A stretch of 6,177 nucleotides of DNA from Betaproteobacteria bacterium. Lineage in GTDB: Bacteria; Pseudomonadota; Gammaproteobacteria; Burkholderiales; Burkholderiaceae_E. This document shows, one piece after another, positions 1 to 4,999 of the stretch (within the stretch, counting starts at the first letter, position 1; each line of letters opens with the position of its first letter). The notes below the pieces were generated by a model that searched no databases, was not told the DNA's origin, and worked only from the letters and a program-made list of their open reading frames with translations. A program made the translations under genes and the position numbers. The DNA is taken from NCBI GenBank assembly GCA_016868095.1, contig VGHV01000151.1, positions 1-6,177 on the forward strand, given 5' to 3'.

Positions 1-906
1 GACAAAGCCCTCGACCGTTGGCAGTGGGTATTGCTGGGGATCTTGCTCGTAGGCGCCACAAGCTGCCTCGATCACTTCGAGTGGCCTCAAAAGCCTGAGG
101 TTGAGTGCGATCGCAAGCAGGCTGTGCCATAAGAATGGTTCACCAGACCACATGGCATCTTGGTAAGGCCCAAACCGAGGTAATACCTGCTTAATAAAGT
201 GATCCAAGGCCTCAAGCGCTTGACGCCGATTCACAGGCCAATTGAATCGTTCGCTAGATCCTGGAAAGTCTGATAAATGCGCCTCAACCGCCTCGATGAC
301 TGCCTTTGTAAGTGGATCTGGGCTCCATTGAAGCGGTGGCATCAAGCCCGAAGGCCCGCGAACCCCAAAGGCTTTGCGGTTTTCCAGATCGAAATTCCAT
401 TGCCCGCCGACAGGCTCGCCATCAGGCGTCATCAGGATTTGATGGCGCTTCCTCATCTCGCGGTAAAAGTATTCCATGCGTAATTGGGACCGTTTATGGG
501 CGTAACGCTTGAAATCCTCTCGCGAACCGAGTGCTTGAGGGTCGTCAAGGATCACAAGCTCTCGGCCCTGCTGCTGACAAGCCTCGCGCATCGCTTGCTC
601 GATCGACCAATCGCCAGGCTCAAGCATCCGCAGGCCTGCACCCGATCGGCTGCCTGCGAGCTCAAGAATTTGTTCAACCAAGGATCCCTGATGTCCCTGC
701 TCAATGCTTCGGTAGTGAACCGTTAAGCCACGTTCGCGCAAGCTTGCTGCGAAATGGCGCATCGCGCTGAAAAATAAAATAGTGCGTGCCTTGTGGCTAT
801 GGACGCGGCGCGATTCCTCCGCGGCATCAACCATAATGACTTCGTCACAAGCCTCAAGTGCTGGTGAATCAAGGTCAAGTTGGTCGCCCAGCACGACCGC
901 GATCAT
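1..906 (-). CDS. Cryptochrome/photolyase family protein (FeS-BCP/PhrB-like), 3' end outside window
   Basis: This open frame reads leftward from ATG at 906 and is still open at position 1, giving 302 codons of a family usually about 500 residues long. The N-terminus (MIAVVLGDQL) is the antenna-binding Rossmann-like start of the family. Other hallmarks are FFSAMRHFA near residue 45, EPGDW near 96, MEYFYREMR at 144-152, PVGGQWNFDLENR at 165-177, and a QDAMW...HSLL stretch at 249-263 that opens the FAD-binding domain. These match the iron-sulfur bacterial cryptochrome/photolyase group (Agrobacterium PhrB, Rhodobacter CryB), which are (6-4) photolyases or blue-light receptors using FAD and a lumazine. 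The iron-sulfur cysteines and the rest of the FAD pocket lie in the missing part, so repair activity cannot be judged. It starts 10 bp after the regulator gene and is probably co-transcribed with it. No clear Shine-Dalgarno is seen. A GTG at 948, in frame and overlapping the regulator gene, is an alternative start, but the ATG fits family N-termini better. Confidence 0.93.
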   Translation of the reverse strand, partial: MIAVVLGDQLDLDSPALEACDEVIMVDAAEESRRVHSHKARTILFFSAMRHFAASLRERGLTVHYRSIEQGHQGSLVEQILELAGSRSGAGLRMLEPGDWSIEQAMREACQQQGRELVILDDPQALGSREDFKRYAHKRSQLRMEYFYREMRKRHQILMTPDGEPVGGQWNFDLENRKAFGVRGPSGLMPPLQWSPDPLTKAVIEAVEAHLSDFPGSSERFNWPVNRRQALEALDHFIKQVLPRFGPYQDAMWSGEPFLWHSLLAIALNLRLLRPLEVIEAACGAYEQDPQQYPLPTVEGFV

Positions 907-916
907 GGCATTGACT

Positions 917-1870
917 TTAGTCGACCAAATGCTGGGTGCGCCACTCACTCAATGCCCCGTGGATGCCCGCGAGATCGGAAAAAACTCGAACCTCGGGAGG
1001 CGGGCGCCTGACCAGGATAGGACATTGGCCACCGGCCCATATCGACACATGTGGGGCAAGCTTGGCTCGCAGTTCTGCAAGACCGTCAAGCACATGATTC
1101 GGGTTCATGCTGGCCGAAAATGACAAGGCGACAATATCAGCTCGCTGAGCCGTCGCTGCCATGGTGATGTCATAGATTGGCGTTTGCACGCCCAGGGACA
1201 AACAGCGACAGCCCTCAAGCGCAAGCATTGCCTCAGCCATCAAAAGACCCAGACCGTGTGGTTCCTGCGGAAAAGTAGTGAGTAAGACGCGCGGTGAACG
1301 GCCAGGCCCTGGAATGTTGCTGATGGCATTACGAAGCACGACTTGCATCGACTCGGTATAGAGATGTTCTTCGAAAATCTCAAACTGATTTCTTGCCCAA
1401 GCATCGCCAACCAGGGCATTGAGCGGTGCTGCGACTTCGCGGACAAAGCGGTCCAGTCCCATGCGCAGCGCAGCTTGGCTAAGCGCACGGCGCAAGTCCT
1501 CGACCTGATGCTTCTTGATCAACGCCATATAGGCCGCTAAATCGTCCCGCATCGGATGGGTTTCGTCGAGCCTGGGCGTTGTGGCGGATCGAATCTGATC
1601 AGCGAGCAATTGCAATTGCTCGGGCTTCATCCGCATGATCTTGCCTGGCCTGTGGCCAGCGTCCATAAGGCGACGGATCAAGCGAAGACGCTCGACCTGC
1701 TCAACCGGGTAGAGGCGTTCACCCAAAGCATCACGCACTGGATTAGGAAAGCCATAGCGTCGCTCCCACACCCTCAGCGTGTCCTTTGATAACCCCGTAT
1801 CCCGCTCAACAGCGGAGATACTTAATTGAACTCCCGACCCGACTCCCAAAACTTCCGCGCGTTCGTTCAT
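917..1870 (-). CDS. MerR-family regulator with cobalamin-binding domain (CarH/LitR class)
   Basis: A 317-residue protein. Residues 16-80 form a MerR winged helix-turn-helix (SISAVERDTGLSKDTLRVWERRYG, then the wing with RLYP). Residues about 105-185 match the helical B12-binding cap and carry Wx9EH (W158, E168, H169). Residues 193-310 form the B12-binding Rossmann fold with ExHxxG at 203-208 (H205 is the expected lower cobalt ligand), a serine motif at 250-252 and GG at 280-281, with spacings usual for B12 domains. Characterised relatives bind adenosylcobalamin, repress DNA in the dark and release it when light breaks the Co-C bond. The residue after W158 is alanine, where Thermus CarH has H132, the second histidine ligand formed after light. 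The downstream photolyase gene and the divergent stress genes fit a light-response regulator. No Shine-Dalgarno precedes the ATG, and no better internal start was found. Confidence 0.93.
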   Translation of the reverse strand: MNERAEVLGVGSGVQLSISAVERDTGLSKDTLRVWERRYGFPNPVRDALGERLYPVEQVERLRLIRRLMDAGHRPGKIMRMKPEQLQLLADQIRSATTPRLDETHPMRDDLAAYMALIKKHQVEDLRRALSQAALRMGLDRFVREVAAPLNALVGDAWARNQFEIFEEHLYTESMQVVLRNAISNIPGPGRSPRVLLTTFPQEPHGLGLLMAEAMLALEGCRCLSLGVQTPIYDITMAATAQRADIVALSFSASMNPNHVLDGLAELRAKLAPHVSIWAGGQCPILVRRPPPEVRVFSDLAGIHGALSEWRTQHLVD

Positions 1871-1881
1871 TTGTTGCTGCT

Positions 1882-1910
1882 TTTTTAGTGAGCCAATCGC
1901 ATTTTGTCTA
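1882..1910 (-). promoter_or_regulatory. Candidate promoter for regulator-photolyase unit
   Basis: On the minus strand, TAGACA (1910-1905) and TAAAAA (1887-1882) are separated by 17 bp. This is a weak sigma-70-like match whose -35 box lies inside the palindrome at 1903-1917. It would start transcription only a few bases before the ATG at 1870, which would fit the missing Shine-Dalgarno but makes the call uncertain. Confidence 0.3.
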
Positions 1911-1917
1911 TGACAAA
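1903..1917. promoter_or_regulatory. Perfect palindrome, likely operator for the CarH/LitR-type regulator
   Basis: TTTGTC-TAT-GACAAA is an exact inverted repeat with 6-bp arms and a 3-bp spacer. It lies between the divergently transcribed regulator and peroxidase genes, 2 bp upstream of the rightward -35 box and across the candidate leftward -35 box. A dyad in this place is what a dimeric or tetrameric MerR-family repressor would bind to control both directions and itself. That the neighbouring regulator binds here is an inference from position. The sequence is not the TGTACA-type box reported for some LitR/PplR proteins. Confidence 0.55.
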
Positions 1918-1919
1918 TC

Positions 1920-1949
1920 TTGACTGGCGTTGAATGTGGGACCTATTAT
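1920..1949 (+). promoter_or_regulatory. Sigma-70-like promoter for the peroxidase gene
   Basis: TTGACT (1920-1925) and TATTAT (1944-1949) are separated by 18 bp, matching five of six and four of six consensus bases. A start near 1956 would leave a leader of about 25 bases before the ATG at 1982. The -35 box abuts the palindrome at 1903-1917, so a bound repressor would block polymerase. Confidence 0.6.
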
Positions 1950-1965
1950 AAGAGCCACCTTGAGC

Positions 1966-1975
1966 ACTGGCCAGT
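1966..1975. repeat. 10-bp perfect palindrome in the peroxidase leader
   Basis: ACTGGCCAGT is its own reverse complement and ends 6 bp before the start codon at 1982, in the place of the expected Shine-Dalgarno, which is not visible. It has no loop, so it would be a DNA-binding dyad rather than an RNA hairpin. It may also be chance. Confidence 0.3.
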
Positions 1976-1981
1976 AAATCG

Positions 1982-2566
1982 ATGAACTTCTACGGGTTAT
2001 TCAACCGATTCAGAGCGTTTAACTTAATTGCCCTAGGCGTAGGGGCGCTTTTTTTCGCCCAACATGCCCAGGCCAACCCATGCCCGGCACTACTTAACCA
2101 TAGTTTGCCGCGATTGCAAGACGAGGTACCTCAAAACCTATGTCAATACGCGGGCAAAGTCGTTTTAATCGTGAATACCGCGAGCAAATGCGGCTTTACC
2201 AGCCAATACGAAGGGCTTGAGCGGCTTTATGACAAGTATCGCCAAGCAGGGCTTGTGGTCATTGGCTTTCCTTCCGGTGATTTTGGCGGGCAGGAGCTTT
2301 CAAACAACAAGGACATCGCCGAGTTTTGTACCAATACCTTTAATGTTCGATTTCCCATGGTCGTCAAGACTTCGGTGCGCGGCAGCACGGCCAATCCTGT
2401 CTTTGCTGCCTTGATTCGCGAGTCGGGCACAAGCCCTAAATGGAATTTTTATAAATACTTAATCGGTCGGGATGGGCGTTTTGTAAAAGCCTACAGCAGT
2501 ATGACCTCGCCTGATGACCGTGGTTTCGTCCAGGACATTGAACGCAGCCTGAAACAAAACCCTTAA
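1982..2566 (+). CDS. Exported glutathione peroxidase family protein (probably thioredoxin-type)
   Basis: A 194-residue protein with an N-terminal signal peptide: basic start, hydrophobic stretch at 14-26, and an AQA cleavage site giving mature N32, so it should act in the periplasm. The thioredoxin-fold GPx core follows. NTASKCG at 65-71 places the peroxidatic cysteine at C70, the second family motif is GFPSGDFGGQE at 95-105, and WNF at 154-156 supplies the conserved Trp and Asn. C116 in FCTNTF is at the resolving-cysteine position of two-cysteine GPx proteins that are recycled by thioredoxin-like donors rather than glutathione. The second motif has D100 where the catalytic tetrad usually has Gln. 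The expected role is reduction of H2O2 or lipid hydroperoxides. It is divergent from the B12 regulator and shares its control region. No Shine-Dalgarno is evident, but the signal peptide right after the ATG supports this start. Confidence 0.92.
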   Translation: MNFYGLFNRFRAFNLIALGVGALFFAQHAQANPCPALLNHSLPRLQDEVPQNLCQYAGKVVLIVNTASKCGFTSQYEGLERLYDKYRQAGLVVIGFPSGDFGGQELSNNKDIAEFCTNTFNVRFPMVVKTSVRGSTANPVFAALIRESGTSPKWNFYKYLIGRDGRFVKAYSSMTSPDDRGFVQDIERSLKQNP

Positions 2567-2579
2567 GCTTTCGTTTGCT

Positions 2580-2599
2580 CGCAAATCGCAATGTTTGCG
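2580..2599 (+). other. Small inverted repeat after the peroxidase gene
   Basis: CGCAAA (2580-2585) and TTTGCG (2594-2599) can pair around an 8-nt loop. A further TTTGC at 2574-2578 can pair with the same GCAAA, giving competing structures. There is no T-run after it, so it is not a convincing intrinsic terminator. The rest of the 112-bp gap (2567-2678) shows no clear promoter. It does contain the Shine-Dalgarno of the next gene (AAGGA, 2668-2672). Confidence 0.3.
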
Positions 2600-2678
2600 C
2601 AACTGCTACGCCGATTGAAACGCAGCTGTTCCCCGTGAGTGACAGACCACTGTTGCCGCGCTCCTCGAAGGAAGCTCT

Positions 2679-4010
2679 ATGAAAATTGCGGTAGTCGGAT
2701 CTGGTATCAGCGGTTTATCGGCTGCGTATAAGCTTGCCAAAAACCATCAAGTGATCTTATTTGAGGCCGATGCCCGCTTAGGAGGCCATACCCATACCGT
2801 TGATATTGAACTTGAAGGTATCAATCAGGCAGTCGACACCGGTTTTTTGGTCTACAACGAACGAACCTACCCGGCCTTAATTGCGCTCTTTAAAGAGCTT
2901 GGCGTGCCGACAGCGGCGACCGATATGTCGTTTTCAGTCTCTAGAGGTCCACACCAGATGGAATGGTGCGGCTCGAGTTTGGCTGGACTGTTCGCGCAAA
3001 AGCGTCATCTGGTTTCGCCACGGTTTTGGGGCATGCTCTATGACATCCTGCGCTTTAATAAGCAGGCAAGCGCACTAGCCCAGGGTATGCTTCAAGCGCA
3101 ATCAAATCATTCACTTGCCTTCGGGCACGCGATGCTCGATCAGCCGCTTGATTTGTTTTTAGAGCGCGAAGGCTTCGGCGAGGCCTTTGCCGCTGACTAC
3201 CTGCTACCCATGGCGGCTGCCATTTGGTCCTGCCCGATGAAGCAAATGCGTGAGTTTCCACTGGGAACTTTTGTTCGTTTTTTCCATAACCATGGCCTGC
3301 TTCAAGTCAGTCAACGGCCGCGTTGGTTCACAGTTGCCGGTGGCGCTAGACAATATGTACAGGCCATAGCCAAGACCTTGGACGACATCCGCTTAAGAAC
3401 ACCCGTCTGGTCAGTCGAACAGCGCGCCAATGCCTCTGGACAATTGCGGTTAAGAAGCGCTGCCGGAGACGAGTGGTTTGACGCCGTTGTGATGGCTTGC
3501 CATAGCGATCAGAGCCTGCGCTTGCTGCAACGCCCCCGGCCAGCACAAGCCCAACTGCTCGCCTCGATTCGCTACCAGGAAAATCGCGCTTGGCTGCACA
3601 GCGACAGCGCACTCATGCCCCGTTCGCGTCGGGCCTGGGCAGCGTGGAATTATTTGTCAACCCAGCTACGCGATCCTGCCTCGGTGCTCGATCAAACCGC
3701 TGTGTCGGTGACTTACTGGCTTAATCAGCTACAGCCGCTAGCTATTAAAACACCGGTCTTCGTGAGCCTAAATCCACTGCAAGAGCCCGACCCCTCGCGT
3801 TGCTTTCAGGTGATCGACTACGCTCATCCTGTCTTCGATCTGGCAGCTGTCCGCGCTCAACGGCAATTGCCCTCTGTCCAAGGTGCTGACGGCGTATGGC
3901 TTGCCGGAGCTTGGACAGGATATGGCTTTCATGAAGACGGCCTGAAGTCGGGCCTGGCGGTCGCCCACGCCATCGAGCAAGCGCCTCAAGCGCTCGCTAT
4001 GGCTGCTTAG
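2679..4010 (+). CDS. FAD-dependent amine-oxidase-like oxidoreductase (COG2907 type)
   Basis: A 443-residue flavoprotein. The N-terminus has the dinucleotide-binding GxGxxG (G7, G9, G12) with an acidic ribose-binding residue at E29, followed by GGHTHTV at 35-41, the second FAD contact of the amine oxidase/phytoene desaturase superfamily. The C-terminus closes the FAD site with WLAGAWTGYGFHEDGLKSG at about 407-425. There is no signal peptide, so it is probably cytosolic or bound to the inner face of the membrane. The start is supported by a good Shine-Dalgarno (AAGGA, 2668-2672) 6 bp upstream. The substrate is not known from sequence. The family repeatedly occurs with DUF1365 and CFA-like methyltransferase genes, as here, which suggests it desaturates or oxidises an acyl chain in lipid modification rather than an amine (inference). 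Confidence 0.9.
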   Translation: MKIAVVGSGISGLSAAYKLAKNHQVILFEADARLGGHTHTVDIELEGINQAVDTGFLVYNERTYPALIALFKELGVPTAATDMSFSVSRGPHQMEWCGSSLAGLFAQKRHLVSPRFWGMLYDILRFNKQASALAQGMLQAQSNHSLAFGHAMLDQPLDLFLEREGFGEAFAADYLLPMAAAIWSCPMKQMREFPLGTFVRFFHNHGLLQVSQRPRWFTVAGGARQYVQAIAKTLDDIRLRTPVWSVEQRANASGQLRLRSAAGDEWFDAVVMACHSDQSLRLLQRPRPAQAQLLASIRYQENRAWLHSDSALMPRSRRAWAAWNYLSTQLRDPASVLDQTAVSVTYWLNQLQPLAIKTPVFVSLNPLQEPDPSRCFQVIDYAHPVFDLAAVRAQRQLPSVQGADGVWLAGAWTGYGFHEDGLKSGLAVAHAIEQAPQALAMAA

Positions 4011-4030
4011 GGTCACGAGAGCCCTAAGCA
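4004..4030 (+). other. Hairpin spanning the flavoprotein stop codon
   Basis: TGCTTAGGG (4004-4012) pairs perfectly with CCCTAAGCA (4022-4030) around a 9-nt loop, and the TAG stop (4008-4010) lies inside the left arm. No T-run follows, so a terminator is unlikely. An mRNA-stabilising or processing hairpin, or one tuning expression of the gene 22 bp further on, is more plausible. Confidence 0.5.
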
Positions 4031-4051
4031 AGCTCAAGCCTCATAAAAGCC

Positions 4052-4999
4052 ATGTCGATACCAAATCCACAAACAGACATAGCCTGCTTTATTGGCGAGG
4101 TCAGACATCGGCGCTTACGTCCGGCCGCCCATCAGTTTTCCTACCGTAGCTTTTTCTTTCGGCTTGATGCCGGATTGCTCGATTCGGCGCTTAGCACGCA
4201 GGCTTTGCAATCACCATCGCCCGAGCAGGCAAGTACGCAGTCAAGCGCTAATGCGGTGGCGGAGGCGGAGGCCGACAAGCACTTTCGTGCTGGCGGCTCG
4301 CTGTGGCCTCTTTTCGGGCTCAACCGTCCCGCACTCATCAGCATGCACGCAAACGATCATGGCAGCGGCAGGCCAGGGGAATCGCTATCGGCTTGGCTCA
4401 TGGCCTTACTGAACGAGCATGGCGTACCAAGGCCAGCAAGCATACGCTTACTCGCATATCCACGGGTGCTCGGCTATCAGTTCAAGCCAGTCAGCTTTTG
4501 GCTTTGCGATGATGAAAACGGCGACTGTGTTGCAGTGGTTGCCGAAGTCCACAATACCTTTTCTGGTCGACACGCTTATGTGCTTAGCGCCCAATCGCTC
4601 GAGACGACCCACGCAGGCGTATCAATTGGAGAAGGCCCGAATCGAAAGCTCAGAGATGGGCAAACCCTAAGTACAAGCAAGTGTTTTACCGTATCCCCTT
4701 TTTGTACGATCTCCGGTCTATATCGATTCCGTTTTTATAATCAAAAAGCGCGTAGTCTTTCTCGCATCGAATATCACGATGAGCAAGGTCTTTTGCTGAT
4801 CACCTCGCTTAGCGGTCAACGCATCGCTTTATCGAAGTCAAACCTGCTAAAGCTCGCCCTAGGCATACCCTGGCAAAGTCTACTGGTGATTGTTCGCATT
4901 CACTGGCAGGCCTTAAAGCTATGGCTTAAAAAAGTGCCCTTTTTTGGGCCCAATCAAACACCTCCTCCGCCGCAATCCCTTCCAAGCCAAGGAACATGA
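4052..4999 (+). CDS. DUF1365 family protein
   Basis: A 315-residue protein matching DUF1365 along its length. It has the N-terminal VRHRRLRPAAHQFSY (17-31), the core YPRVLGYQFKPVSFW (136-150), EVHNTFSGRHAYVL (165-178), KCFTVSPF (210-217), and the closing HWQALKLWLKK (284-294). The biochemical activity of the family is not established. It is almost always encoded with a CFA-like methyltransferase and the FAD protein, and is thought to take part in the same lipid modification. Between the first motif and the core is an extra Ser/Gln/Ala/Glu-rich stretch (about 46-78) that looks like a disordered linker, making the protein longer than typical members. The tail is proline-rich (NQTPPPP, 301-307). 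No strong Shine-Dalgarno is seen. The start is chosen because the conserved N-terminal motif begins a few residues later. The stop overlaps the next start by 4 bp. Confidence 0.9.
   Translation: MSIPNPQTDIACFIGEVRHRRLRPAAHQFSYRSFFFRLDAGLLDSALSTQALQSPSPEQASTQSSANAVAEAEADKHFRAGGSLWPLFGLNRPALISMHANDHGSGRPGESLSAWLMALLNEHGVPRPASIRLLAYPRVLGYQFKPVSFWLCDDENGDCVAVVAEVHNTFSGRHAYVLSAQSLETTHAGVSIGEGPNRKLRDGQTLSTSKCFTVSPFCTISGLYRFRFYNQKARSLSRIEYHDEQGLLLITSLSGQRIALSKSNLLKLALGIPWQSLLVIVRIHWQALKLWLKKVPFFGPNQTPPPPQSLPSQGT

Noticed and set aside
200..205. TGATCC, resembling the -35 of RpoE/ChrR-type ECF promoters
   Set aside because: It is within the photolyase gene on the antisense strand, with no gene downstream in that direction and no TAAGTA-like -10.
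277..1123. Several plus-strand open frames of 66-113 codons
   Set aside because: They lie antisense to the photolyase and regulator genes, have no recognisable domains, and the minus-strand proteins match known families throughout.
2615..2620. TTGAAA as a -35 for the flavoprotein gene
   Set aside because: No acceptable -10 occurs 16-19 bp downstream, so a promoter there is not supported.
3055..4344. Minus-strand open frames of 67-89 codons under the flavoprotein and DUF1365 genes
   Set aside because: Shadows of well-supported plus-strand genes, with Arg-rich translations typical of antisense frames.
4936..4949. GCCC-TTTTTT-GGGC hairpin next to an A6 run
   Set aside because: It is inside the DUF1365 coding sequence (KKVPFFGPN), the stem is only 4 bp and the T-run is in the loop, so it is not a terminator. 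No frameshift is needed, because the frame continues cleanly.
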